This document shows, piece after piece, positions 44,501 through 55,609 of a stretch of 64,000 nt of DNA (positions are counted from its first letter, which is position 1; every line of letters begins with the position of its first letter). Both the position numbers and the translations under genes were made by a program. Origin of the DNA: Ectocarpus siliculosus (Eukaryota; Sar; Phaeophyceae; Ectocarpales; Ectocarpaceae); NCBI GenBank assembly GCA_000310025.1, contig FN649750.1:3427472-3491471 (forward strand), written 5' to 3'. The notes beneath the pieces were generated by a model that saw only the letters and a program-made list of their open reading frames with translations, was not told the origin of the DNA and searched no databases.

Positions 44501-47500
44501 GAGTCGCTGAGCTTACGATGTCTCACAAAGGCGCCATTGTTGGTGTTGTTGTTGCCTTCACTGTAAAAAACGATCCGGTCTCTGCTCAGTACCTTGTAAC
44601 ATCCGTACAGGTCCAACTAACGCGGACGCCTTCCGTTGTCACAGGTCAACTGCGACCGAAACGGCTACACACTTCTACAGAACCCTTGTATATGGAGAAA
44701 AAATGTTCGGAAAAAACATCTCAGACGCAATAGTTGAGCGCAAAAAAAAAATGAGAGTACAAGGACCCGAGCCAGACAGTACTCAGACGTCACTGGTGGC
44801 ATATCGGGCAACAGGAGATTTACAAAACAATGAAATAGAAGTACCTATTATTAGAGCCGATCACTCTCGTTCGGCACGCCATCCCAATCTAGACAGCATC
44901 AAAGGCAAAGTGTATATCCTTGTAGATCGGGGGGTGTATTCACCGCCTGGGTTACACCGGCCATGCTACTCAATTACATCTTTTTACCTTTGGTACGAAT
45001 AGTATGATTTCCGTCATCTGCCCTCGCGAGAAAAGCAGGTCCATAGAGAGCTCCAACAGCATAGTGCTCTTGGGTGGCTGGCTGTACACCAAAGAGCGAC
45101 AACTCCCTACCAGCAAGGCGGTGGCATCTTCTAGTAGACACAACGTTCCACACATGCCCGCTTGCTACTAAGGACTCACAACGCGTATGCCTCAATAATG
45201 CCACGCACCTGCATGCCCTGCGCCACGACATAGCACCGATTCGAGCTGCTCCGCTCCGCTCGCAGGGCCCCCTGAAAGTACCTGCATGGGGTCAGCCAAG
45301 GGAATACGCGGAATAAAAGAGGGCACACCAAGGTAGGGCGTATACACCAGCATCTCCTTACTTCGCACAGAGAGGGCGGATATAAAGCAAGCAACTTACC
45401 GGCCTTGTCGAATTCCTGCCGTGAGTTCAGACATGGGTTTGTGCTCTTCGAACAGAAGAACCCGCTGGCCTCCTGTTCTCCTCTGCGGTGGGTTGCCGCG
45501 ATTCGACTCGCTAACGTCGCCCGCAGCAGATGACTCCTCGGGAGCAAGGAGTTCGGCTAAATCGGGGTACTGTCCCCGCACCGACTCGACGTAGGCATGA
45601 ATGGTCATCGCTGATATCTTGGCATCCTGAGCCAGTGAGAGGTTAGCTCTGTCGTTCGTCAAAAGCACCACAGCTATCGAGTCGCCAAACTGCTTGGAAA
45701 ACCTGTGGGAACAAGCAGTGACAGACGGAGTTCAGAGAGGACCGACGTGACAGGCTCCCGGAGCACAGCTACACATGGAAATTGCGAGAGATGTCTCGCG
45801 TCGTCAATACGCCCTGAATCAAGCATATACAGGAAACATATGAAAAGCGTGGTACTTTCGACACCTCGTGGCCCGTAAAGCAGGAAGACTACCCCAATTC
45901 TTCAAACAATAATAATCCTCTCGGCTCACCAAGACGTGGCGATACGAATGGCCCGGTCGTTTCGGTCGTTGGGCGACTCCCCTTTGATTTCTTCGGGGAA
46001 AGTCTCGCAGTGGTGCTCGTTGGCGAAGAAGACGAAAACACGAGAATCGTCCTTCAGCAGCTGCTTCAGCCGACGAAACAGGCTCAGATTGTTGTGGCGG
46101 GCCTCCTGTACATCAGGGATATCATGAAAGTTTTTTAAGTGGCGCGCATATCCTGTAGAGGGTGGGACACTGTATAACAGAGGTTGAAGTGCATCGCAGC
46201 CATGGTGTCATCATGTTTTGTCAAGGTCCAGTGTTGCTGCCATGCTGCTGCTGCTTCAGCTACAAACGCCGTGCGAACGAAGAGTGTAATGTAACAACTA
46301 CCTGCATCACAGTCTGCAAGACGACCACACACGACAGTGCCGGGCTTGGGTTTTCGAGCAAGTCCATCTGGTTCAGCACCACGTTCGTGTCCAGAACCTG
46401 ACAAAAGACGCGGGCAGCAAGGCGAAACGTTCAGCGTCATATACCAGCGCCAGAGCCACGACCGCAACGAAATTCTAAATGGAGTCCTCTATCTACGCAT
46501 CCTCGTAAGCGTTAGAATGTCAAGGTCGTTGAAAAACAAATGTGTGTACTTCGTAATGAAGGGCAAGTACTTCATAGAGATCAGAAAGGATATACCAACA
46601 TGACAACGCACTGCAAAACCATACAGAACATCCGCACATTATCTGATTTTCCTCTCTTAAATTTATTGTATGCTGTCTGTCGCTGCCGTCCCTCCTATGT
46701 ATCGACGGGCGCGCTCCACACGCGATACTGATCATGCGAGCCACTACTACAAAATACTAGTCCTATATAGCAGTAGGGAGTGACAAGAGGTGTTGGTGCC
46801 GTTATTCAGGGCAGTGCCGCTATTCCTAATAGAGATTGTACTGAGAGATGCATTTATGCCAAGCGATTTCGGTACCGTCATTCAGGGCATTCCACTTTTC
46901 AGGGTACCGCTTGCAGAGGACCGCCGACTGTAGTCGTTTTTCTCACCAAGAACCTCTTCATCACCGACTCTTGGGCAAGTTGCACCAGATTGTCCTGTTT
47001 CAAACATAAGGGAGGGAGGACCAGGCACGGTCGGTATAAGCAGGGGCTGGTGTCAACGCGTCAATTCTACGCAAATTATAAGTCTCCACAACACAGCTTT
47101 AGTACCGACCCTTCGCCTGTAAATTTGAACTGCCAACTGCCCCCTGTTGTTGCTGTCCGGCGGGACTGTCATTTTGCGGCGCTGTGTACGGCCATCAAAG
47201 CTTCAGCGGCTCAACGGTGCTGTACTTGTGCATGGCTGTGTGCTACGCTGGCTTCTTGTGGCCGTCGTCCTTACAGGAATGTTGAACTGTAGACCCTTGT
47301 ACAGTGAACAGCGAGCCAGGCTTGCACTGCTGTCGCGGCGTGGGCGCTGTGATAGTCTACCAATCGTTTGTGCTCACGTTTGATACTGGTTTGCCAGCAA
47401 GGGAGCCGCAACCGATGTCATCCCGCAAGTAGTGGTCCGAGACCACACGAAGGATCTTGCCCTTCCTTGTTTTCTTAAAGAAAGCTCGATTGCGGTGCAT
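38558..47500 (-). CDS. DIS3: Exosome exo/endoribonuclease DIS3 (RRP44)
   Basis: Eighteen exons close in phase from ATG 47500 to TAA 38558: 47500-47378, 46397-46302, 46105-45930, 45702-45400, 45281-45209, 43509-43366, 43129-42872, 42707-42552, 42360-42151, 41952-41786, 41654-41417, 41167-41037, 40733-40536, 40262-40073, 39949-39889, 39633-39410, 39102-38982 and 38667-38558. The product is 992 residues (human 958). DIS3 is the catalytic subunit of the nuclear and cytoplasmic exosome, degrading RNA 3'-5' and also cutting internally. Visible are [10 protein letters not shown], the PIN endonuclease ([26 protein letters not shown]), cold-shock domains ([20 protein letters not shown]), the RNB active site [13 protein letters not shown] (Asp 491, 497, 499, 500 in the family spacing), [14 protein letters not shown], and a C-terminal S1 region ending in a Lys-rich tail. 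The donor at 39410 is the least certain border. Confidence 0.96.
43548..43640 (+). repeat. tRNA-like segment in DIS3 intron 5
   Basis: GTAGTCGTTAGACCATTGAC and, about 45 bases on, CCGGGTTCTCACC repeat the A-box/B-box-like arrangement seen at 26262-26355, preceded in both by TACTC(...)GCATGCC-like sequence. This suggests one tRNA-derived dispersed family. Confidence 0.35.
43996..44138 (+). repeat. Two tandem copies of a ~68 bp unit beside the assembly gap
   Basis: GCTTGTTTTACAACGTCGTT begins at about 43999 and again at about 44068. Each copy ends in a GCAAACACCG motif followed by a G run. The following G-rich tract (about 44128-44153) runs toward the N gap, which explains the failed assembly. 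Confidence 0.75.
44190..44289. other. Assembly gap of 100 N in DIS3 intron 5
   Basis: Exactly 100 N bases, the usual placeholder for a gap of unknown size. It is flanked by G-rich and T/G/GA-rich low-complexity sequence. It lies within the intron 43510-45208, so no DIS3 exon is interrupted. Confidence 0.99.
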
Positions 47501-48525
47501 GTTGGACAGCTGAGGTAGTTGACAGCACCCCCCGGGCGCAGTATAGTTGTGCTGCCGTGCTGTGCGTGGTCGACGGTCGGAGCTGAGCGTCTGGCGAGAC
47601 GCGGAGGCACTCACTCACTCATGTTTGTGCTTCGTGTCACGGTGCCCCCTTGCCGAGATATAGCCCAGATCGTGCCAGGTCATCTCTGTTTCATCCTGTC
47701 GGACACTCACCATCACACGCGTCAGTTGATTGAACATGGCGTATTGCCGGCTGTTGCTTCAAGGCTTGCTGCTTTCTGTGGCATTGGGGTGCAATGCTCT
47801 GCCAGGCTGGAGTAGGAACTCAGTCGGCGCTGCGGTTCAACCACACCATGGCTTGGCCTGGACATCTCGTACGCCAACAACACGAACACTACGAAGGTGC
47901 GGCGGTATCACCCGCACGCCGCGACCCATGCAACGGGTTTACCGTCTGTTATTTTCTTCTTCATGTGTCCTTTGATGGTGGGGAACGCAGCAGTTGCACC
48001 TGGTTCAACTCCTTGTATGCAACTAAGCTACCAAATGGTGGGCAACGTAGCAGTTGTGCCTGTTGAACTCTTGTCTGCAACTACAGCTCTCTTGGCAGAT
48101 ATGTACATTGTACTTGTAAGGTGTGTGTACATAGCGTCGACCATGTTGTGTATGCATCGGGGGGTGGTTGCTGTGGAGCGGAAGAGTACCATCTCGCCCC
48201 CCACTACTGCTGCGATCGAATGTGTAAGACTATTCGTGATTCCTTGAAACACATTTGACTTGAGGAAATGGTTATTGCGACAAGTAGGCAAAAAAATAAG
48301 CAAACAAGCATCCATTGTTGGTTCTGTTGCACAACAACGCCAGCGCGCCAAGAGTCTCAAGAGAATGGCGCTAATGCATTGCCAATGCGCGCATGTATGC
48401 TCAAAGGCGTTGCCGGTTCGCCACTTACACCAAGCCGCTCCCGTGTTGCAAACAGGCAGTTTCCCGTGGCAGCTGCTGTTGCTTCCACCTCGCACTTGAC
48501 AACGGGAAGGACGGCGTCCGGCGTA
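47501..48525. other. Divergent region between DIS3 and the Tim22-like gene, with a candidate 5' exon
   Basis: It presumably contains both promoters. A possible first exon of the Tim22-like gene is 47848-47896: ATG in good context (CACCATGGC), ending before a GTGCGG donor in phase 1, encoding MAWPGHLVRQQHEHYE. A ~60 bp imperfect tandem duplication starts ATGGTGGG at about 47973 and 48034. Confidence 0.35.
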
Positions 48526-50046
48526 ATGGAGAATTGTATGGAGGCGTGCTTGACCACGATGCAGTCGTTTATCGGAGGCACCATCATGGGGTATGTACAA
48601 CAGAATGCGGGGCGTTGTGTTCCGTGGTACCGTATATACGACAGCTTCGTAGTCAATATTAAGTTGCCGATACGGCGTGTCCCTTTGGCGGTATTGGCGG
48701 TATTCCAGTTGGTGTTCCATTCCGCAGGAACTCAAGCGCGCTTCATCTATTTATTTTCTCTCTTCTCGCAACTCCTTCAATCCATGGTAGATGCGTGAAG
48801 TTCATCGCAATTCTCTGCCTCCACACCGTGCTTGCATTCAGGTGTGTGATCGGAGGGGTCATGGGTGGAAGCTTTGGACGAGTCCCGGACGTGGGTTGGC
48901 TTAAAAGCGTGCAGACAAAAGCAGTCGAGATGGGTGGCAACTGGGGGCAGTTGTCGGCTGCCTTTACCGGGTTCACATCGATATCCACGGTCATACGAGG
49001 AAGGTGCGCAACATTTCCATTTTAACACTGGCAACTCGTGGCAAGCATCCACGAGCGGTGTACATTGGAGCGCTCTTGCGTTGAGCTTGTTCGGAAAAGG
49101 AAACCCTGTGCCCCTGAGTTTAACGTGTCTGCTGTAGCGCGCGTTGGGACAAATATGAATGCGACCGGAGTACTGCTACCTTCCTCATCCAATGGTGTAC
49201 TGGTCAATGGGCGGCAGTATCTCGGACTTCAGCTCTAGCGAGCTTCTGATGCAGACGAGTATCAGATGCACCATTTATTTGATTGCATGCTTAGTAGTCT
49301 TAACGAAAGTCTCCTGATTTTTCCAGGAATGACAAATGGGACCAGGTGCTGGGGGCTTGTGGGGCTGGTGCCTTCTTGAACAGGTCAGCACCGCACTCAC
49401 ATCTCCTCGTATACGAAGTACTTAGCAATGCACAATGTGAGGTTTGTTTGTGTGACCTCCTCAAAAAAACAATTTTTCGAGTACCCACTTTGTCTGAGCA
49501 AAAGGGTGGTTATTCCCAGCTTTGTTCTCTTTCCTAAATGATTTATTTTTGTAGATGCCGAGTTACCCAGGGTCCTGCTACCGGCAGAAAGGCTGTCGCT
49601 TGGCAAAAGTCCAACTAAGTCTTGCAACGGTAAAGTACATACGTTGATTCGCTTTTGTGTGTCCAAAGTACACAAAAAATCGTGAATTACGTATGGTTCC
49701 AAGAGTAAAACTGAAGTACATGGTCACCTTGAAGGCACAAAGGACGCTGTTCGACTCATACCACAATGAGCACTCATGGTCGATTACATCTACAGTACTG
49801 CTGTTTACCAGTATCGATCGACCGTACACGACCGCTTGCCGTGTGGTGGCTGAGAAAAATCCAAACTCCGTTTTGCCTGCTCCTCTTGTCTCGTGCGCGT
49901 TAATGAACAGAGCCAAGGGGCCACAAGGTATGGCACAAGGGGCCGCAACTTATGGGCTTTTCTCACTCATCTTTGCTTTTCCTTCAGGCCAGGATGACGA
50001 GTTGGATGTTGTCGATATCCCTGTAGACGCACCAAAGACGAGGTGA
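48526..50046 (+). CDS. Tim17/Tim22/Tim23 (PRAT) family translocase subunit, TIM22-like
   Basis: Exons ending 48590, then 48842-49003, 49327-49383 and 49911-50046 (stop TGA), join in phase (2, 2, 2). From ATG 48526 this gives 139 residues, but the frame is open further upstream and an earlier exon is likely. The order of segments is that of the family: first membrane helix MQSFIGGTIMGCVIGGVMGG, then SAAFTGFTSISTVIRGRNDK with the R-x3-D signature, a glycine-rich helix (VLGACGAGAFLNR) and a last helix after AKGPQGMAQGAATYGLFSLIF. Members import multispanning proteins into the mitochondrial inner membrane; plastid relatives exist. TIM22 is the nearest by eye. The acidic C-terminal tail (GQDDELDVVDI) is not part of the core fold. 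Confidence 0.8.
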
Positions 50047-53000
50047 CGAGGTACTGCACTTGTCGATAACGTTCACGGAGGCTTCGGGAAGGACGGTTGA
50101 ACGACGTGGACCCGTTTGACCCTTGTCGCTGGTGCTCACCGTTATGTTACGTACAACATGGCCTTTTTTGTGGTTGGAAATTGCTTTGTTGCTTGGGGAG
50201 TGCGCAGTATGTAGACAGCATCGCACACCTTCGGTTGTTGTTGGCGCACGGAATGCCCGCGTCCGCTGCGGCTCGTTTTCTAGTGTCTGGTTGGCTGTGC
50301 AACGCGTGGATGGCCGCGAAAACTATGCGATGATACAGACAGGTTGGGATTGTTGTGAGTACCGAATGGCGGTGTACAACTCACCTTGATCCTTGAATAT
50401 ATTGGTGATTTCATGTATGCATAGGTTTGACTGCTAAATACGGGGATCATCGCGTTGTTGGTTGTTGGATAAGCCTATTGCGGCATGTTTCCTTACGGCG
50501 GCACTTGCCAGATGGCTGCTGCAATTGGATTTAATAAGCCCGGGCATCGCCTCTGCGTTGCCTACGAACTCTAGAGACTGCAAGAGCAGAGGAATGAACA
50601 GATGATAAACAACACGTGGACGGTTCCTGGGTTTTGCAGGTTTCTGCTTATTTAAGTATATCGGCGCCAAAGTCGCACGGAAAAGCTCAACTTTCTCCAG
50701 CGTTCCGAACTTTGCTTTTATGTCGTCCTATCCTATGTACAGAGCTTGCATATTTGTTTTACCCTCTCACACGGAAAATAATTGTCCGGAGGTTAGAAGA
50801 GGAGGAATTCCTCGGGCGATGCAACCTTCATGTAAGAGAAAGGCTTCGACAAGTTGTGTCCGTTAAAAAAAAACAGGAAGTACGAAAGTAGGCGAACGGG
50901 CACCCGAGGTCGCCGGGATTCGAACCCAAAAGAACTTGTTGGGGAGATCATAAGGGTTGACCAATGCGTTCATGAGCAAACGATCTCCTTATATTAGGAG
51001 CCACCAGCCTGCATGGAACGAAATACAAATCACTACCTGTGCATATTTCACCGCATTTTCTGGGTTCGGAATTCTGACCAATCATCGATCAGCCAAATCT
51101 ACATATGCCGCTGATCTACGGAGCCCCGCGAGACACATCGCACTTTCTTCGCAGCCAGCACACATGCACACAACACGCACGCCAGACAAATGGAATGGCC
51201 ATGCACGGCGCGCGGCTTGGCAGTAGCTCTTTCTATATGGGCTCACTTGGGCGTAGCTTTTGTCTACTCGCCCACTCTGCAAAGCAGAAGGTGAGTCAGC
51301 AATCGACAACCTACTGCTGTAGCACCGCATTGGTTTGAATCGGCTGACACATGATATCTGGCACACTTACACCGCGTACAGCAGTACCCATCTCGGCGAC
51401 GAGGAGCGCAACTCACGTGAAGGTTGAGATGTATATCTTGGTTGATTACACAACTTGCATTCTTTACTGTGGCCAGCGGATAGCGTTAGCAGGGCAGCAT
51501 GCATGGTGTCTTTTTCCATAAACTGCTGTGCTGTATACAGTCATGTACTGCTACAGTAGCACCTACCATGATACAATTACTGCTGTAGTACAGAGACGAG
51601 ACAACGTACTGTACCGATCAGATAAACTACCGCTGTTGGTAGGAGAGGCTGCTGTAGATACGGCGTCACACTTATGGCCGGTGCCTCCCTGACAGATGCC
51701 CAGCGATCGTGTTTCGAACCATTGGAAAGTCTGTGTGTGCGTACAATTCGGTGCAGCAGCTCAAGCGCTTCGCAATTTACAGCAGTAGAACGGTCTTTTC
51801 ACGAGCCGCTGAGCGCGAAGCGCGACCGTTCTTTTCCTCCGTCCGAGGAGGGAAAAAACAGGCTCTATTTACCAGTGGACCAGGTTTCAATAAACGACCG
51901 CCTGAATTTTCCATCCTTTTCGACCAGCACGAGCTTTCGACCAGCACGAGCTCTATAGAGCACCGATTGCCGATCTGCTGGCATGTGAGGAACAAGAAAA
52001 ATAGGGCGCTCTTCACCACACCGGTTGGCTCGTGCCCCGACAGCAGATGGCCGTGCCTCACCGGCATTCGTGCCAAAAAAACACAGGAGATTGTTACCCC
52101 ATCCCCGTGGAGTTGTAGAGAAAATGCAAGGCGAGGCGTCGTAGATCTCCCACCCAGACACACGCGGTTGCTTGGTTCACACCAGGAGAAACAGAAGAAG
52201 CACGTAGCGAAACACGCAACACCGCCGGGATTGACAAGACAGCACTGGCGGAGGAAGATAGCCATACACAGAGCTAGTGGCGGATGCCATTGCCATTGCT
52301 GTTGCTTAGACGTGTGTATGGAGAGGGACCATTAAGTAAAAACCTGGGGGAAAATTATACGAACTGACCCCAGCAGACGCGGCGGTTTTTTTTCGGGCTG
52401 TCCCACACTCTCCGGCTCGCAAATTCTGAGCGTCCTAGATCCTCGTGGTCTGTATCAACCACCACACAAGACGGAGCATGGACACAGCCCGTGGCGGTAC
52501 CTTTGTTATTGCCGTTGCTTCGGTGTGCGGGGAGAGGGGTCACCTTGAAACAAAAAGCTGTGTCATAGGAATAAAATGCTCGACAAGAAGAGCCTCCTTT
52601 GGCGGGATGTTCTCATGCACTTCTGTGCCGACTCTCACCACCTCCAATTTCCGTGGGTCCTATGGCCCCGTGGCCTCTATCAGCCGCCACACAAGACGTG
52701 GCATAAACACAGGTCGCGAGGAATAGCTTCACAAGTGCTGCTGCGACACTCTGTGCAGAGAAACCACCGAAAGACCAAACCGATATGGAACCCACGTATG
52801 GTGCACAGGTTTACCGTCTGTGACATGAGATACCACACCCACTCCCTGTTTTTAAGCTCGAGCATTCCACGACGAAGAGGATGCGTAAACCCAGCGAGAC
52901 GTTGTCGGAAAGCTGTCGACGAGACGGTCCCCACACCACCACTTTCAGCACCGCCACTCTTTGTGGTGTGGAGCAACCGAGCTTTGGAAGTTGGTCCAGG

Positions 53001-53862
53001 GTGTGGTGTCTTGTACCATCTACGGTATACTGCTGTATGCGCACGAATCCCAACGGCCGTTCGTTCGTTGCAGACAGAGGAGGAAGAGCCTCTTTTTATG
53101 TTGTTGTTGATGATGACTTGGATTCAAAATTCAACGATCGGGTGCACTCGCCACCACAAAAAGCATCGCAGATAGACTACTGCAAAGTATTGAGTCGGCT
53201 ACCCCGCGGCTCATTACCCCGCCCTGCCCTATCTATATCTAGTACAGGGTACGGGCGGGCACTCCTGGTTCATAATACAACGTACTTATAGAAAACAGCG
53301 GTCAACATCGTGGGGGTATTTATGTCACAGACAGCGACAGAGAAAGAAGGTCGGGTTGCAATTGCTGATTGCTATGCATAGATCAATCTTGAAACCACGG
53401 GACCGTTTCAATATTTGGGTTCATGCAATTTCTCTGTGGACTGCTGTTGGGCTGTTTGGGTGATGTCTGTGAGCAAGACGCCGTTATCTTCGCTCTAGTG
53501 TAATGTTGACTACTTCCCTCCCATCAACAGCTGGCAAATAGGTAAGACAGCATCGAAGTGCACATCTTGTGTTTGAGTTGCTATGACGCGGCGTTTCATC
53601 TTCCCAAGCAAACGCCACGTATGTACAGTATTGATTGGGCACAGCAAAAGCGTCTAGAGTGTTTGTTTCTGAGATGAGAACCCGTTGGTCGCCGGTGTCT
53701 TTTTGCTACACCGTCCAAAATATTTCTCTCCCTCTCTCTCTCCCTCTCCCTCTCTCTCTCTCTCGTTACCTCTCTCTATCCGCGCTGGTGACATGGCATG
53801 GCTGCCGAACCCCATCGTGCAGCGGAGTGAAGTCGGTCACATCGGAGCGGATCAGAATCCAG
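50047..53862. other. Long intergenic region with repeats and a TACTGCTGTA cluster
   Basis: No exon chain with recognisable similarity in 3.8 kb. Long open frames at about 51709-52335 and 52576-53175 show no domain, no splice logic and no consistent composition. Visible structure: a B-box-containing tRNA-like piece (50905-50985), four TACTGCTGTA/TACAGCAGTA motifs at 51312, 51377, 51578 and 51778, another at 53028, a doubled GACCAGCACGAGCT (about 51921-51951), related segments near 52285 and 52505, and a CT microsatellite at about 53728-53764. Confidence 0.45.
50905..50985 (-). repeat. tRNA-like fragment with perfect B-box
   Basis: On the minus strand GGTTCGAATCC (50916-50926) is an exact polymerase III B-box in a T-arm-like context (TTGGG loop CCCGG). 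No matching 5' acceptor strand (expected GAGGTCG) is present upstream, so it is not an intact tRNA gene. Probably a pseudo-tRNA or SINE piece. Confidence 0.35.
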
Positions 53863-55155
53863 ATGGGGCTCGCCGATGACATGGTGCCAGCTATTTGCAG
53901 GCGGTATGGGGAAGCCGCTGCGGGACGAGTAATCGATGCGTGGAAACGGGGCATGGTAGGAGAGGTTACCAGGAAGAAATGGGAGGGTAAGGGCTCACAA
54001 GTGGCGGCCTCCTACATTGAAGGCTTGGAGGCGGAGCCATGGCACAACGTCGCTCGGTATCCGTGGATAGCCGCACTGGAGAAAAACGCTGGTATCATTC
54101 GGGACGAGCTTCGCCGCCCCTCTTCCGAAAATGTTGGTGATAGTGCTGAATGGGTCCCTGCAGCCCAGGAGGACGCGGAGGCGTATGGACCGGGCTGGCA
54201 GAAGATGGTCCTGCAGAATCGTGTTTGGGATTCGGTAGCTTGCAGTCGTTTTCCCATGACCTGTGCAATACTGGAGGATTGTGGCGCCCCTTCTCACGAA
54301 GTTTTCTTTGCCAGACAACGTGCGAGGTCAGGCATAAAGCCCCACACGGATAACTCCAATTTCTTCGTTACTGCTCACCTTCCGCTGGAAGTGCCCGACG
54401 GAGGGGGGTGCTGGATAAGGGTTGGCACGGACGAGAAGCGGGAGTGGCAGGAGGACAGAGTGGTCACCTTTGATTCGAGTTTTGTGCACGAGACAAGGAA
54501 CGACGCTTCGTCCGACCGAATCATTTTGTTGGTTAGATTTTGGCACCCGCAACTCACCCAGGTGGAAAGAAGTGCTTTGAATTTCATCTTCAGCGCGCTG
54601 GAGGACTCGTCAATTTTAGATGAGCCGTATGACCCAGTGCTGGAGTTGAAGGACTCGGACTCCACCGGGTCGGTGGATGTCGAACCCAGCTTACCTGTCT
54701 CGGCGAACCTTGGCGTTGGCAGTGGATTGGACGAGACAACTTCAACGGAGGGTACGGGACCCGCCAAAGATATCACCTCCAATGGACCGCCTAAGGCCCC
54801 TGTACCTCTGCCCGCGAGTCTTGATGGATCACAAGGGAGCGTTGATACGGAGGCCTTACATCCTCCTCCAGAGGTTGACTCTGCAAAGTCCCCCAGGGTA
54901 GAATCGGCGGAGTCAGTTTCCGCAGCCGGTAGTGTGGAGCCACAGGAGGCTATTAGTGTGAAGCCCCTGGGAGATGCCGCAGAGGCGGAACGCCTAGATG
55001 GCTTCCTTGCAGATCTGAAATCCGAAGGGTTGCTGCCGGGTGCTGGTACGAAGGATGATGTTTTGGCCCAAGGACCAAAAAATCGAAGAGATAGAAGAAA
55101 GGCTTCCAAAGCCAGAAAGAAGGCCTCTCGACCGGGCAAAGGAAAACGGCGCTAA
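53863..55155 (+). CDS. Aspartyl/asparaginyl beta-hydroxylase domain protein with a long charged tail
   Basis: A single open frame encodes a 2-oxoglutarate/Fe(II) dioxygenase of the AspH family: YPWIAALEKNAGIIRDEL, GWQKMVLQN, SRFPMTCAILEDCG, the iron-binding IKPHTDNSNFFVTAHLPLEV, CWIRVGTDEKREWQ, FDSSFVHETRND with the second His, and ILLVRFWHPQLTQVE. Such enzymes hydroxylate Asp/Asn residues or lipid-like substrates. Start chosen at ATG 53863, directly after a CCAG acceptor, giving 430 residues. The frame stays open upstream to ATG 53635 through a CT microsatellite that looks like an intron polypyrimidine tract. No membrane segment lies ahead of the domain, unlike animal AspH. The last ~180 residues are Pro/Ser/Asp/Glu-rich and end in a Lys/Arg cluster (NRRDRRKASKARKK), which could direct it to the nucleus. 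Confidence 0.88.
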   Translation: MGLADDMVPAICRRYGEAAAGRVIDAWKRGMVGEVTRKKWEGKGSQVAASYIEGLEAEPWHNVARYPWIAALEKNAGIIRDELRRPSSENVGDSAEWVPAAQEDAEAYGPGWQKMVLQNRVWDSVACSRFPMTCAILEDCGAPSHEVFFARQRARSGIKPHTDNSNFFVTAHLPLEVPDGGGCWIRVGTDEKREWQEDRVVTFDSSFVHETRNDASSDRIILLVRFWHPQLTQVERSALNFIFSALEDSSILDEPYDPVLELKDSDSTGSVDVEPSLPVSANLGVGSGLDETTSTEGTGPAKDITSNGPPKAPVPLPASLDGSQGSVDTEALHPPPEVDSAKSPRVESAESVSAAGSVEPQEAISVKPLGDAAEAERLDGFLADLKSEGLLPGAGTKDDVLAQGPKNRRDRRKASKARKKASRPGKGKRR

Positions 55156-55609
55156 AGCAATGGAAGGTTCAAAGCACGAGCATTTTTCGCGAGGTCTTGT
55201 TGCGTTTATAACTGAGGGGGCGAAGGTAAAGTCATGAAGGAGAAAAGTTACAGTTGGTCAACCCAATATTCCGAAACCCAGTACACCGATAGGGGGATTG
55301 ATAGATTGGTGGATTGGCGGGACATGGGTAGGCGGAATCCAACACGTTTGAAAGCCTCTTTGGAGATGCATGGCATGGCGCACCGCGGAGGCCATCAGTC
55401 GGTGCTGGTCCATCCACCTACATACCTGTTGTTTAAAACGCTGCGGGCAAACGAAAGTTGTCGACCCTATTCTGCCTTCTCGACAACGAAAACGCTGTAA
55501 GTAAGCATTGGGCTTGCATGCTTCTGCGCCTTGGTTGGAAAGCAACGGCAAACGGTGGAGCTACAAAGCGGCCGTCCCGGTATTCAACTGGGAGATAGAA
55601 GCCTGTAGA
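55156..55609. other. Convergent 3' region of the beta-hydroxylase and 2H genes
   Basis: A 454 bp gap between facing stop codons. No gene or repeat recognised. Confidence 0.4.

Noticed and set aside
48028-48735. A 235-codon minus-strand open frame
   Set aside because: It lies antisense to the first visible Tim22-like exon and has no domain; His/Cys/Arg-rich noise composition. Judged a shadow.
49556-49620. Possible extra exon of the Tim22-like gene (reads VTQGPATGRKAV)
   Set aside because: It has a fair acceptor, but using it gives a stop soon after, whereas joining 49383 to 49911 closes phase and yields the expected GPQG helix.
50905-50985. Functional tRNA gene on the minus strand
   Set aside because: The B-box is perfect, but no complementary acceptor strand or proper anticodon arm can be drawn.
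51709-52335. A 208-codon plus-strand open frame
   Set aside because: No recognisable domain or splice context, Arg/His/Ser-biased throughout, overlapped by an equally long antisense frame, and bounded by repeats. Not supported as a gene.
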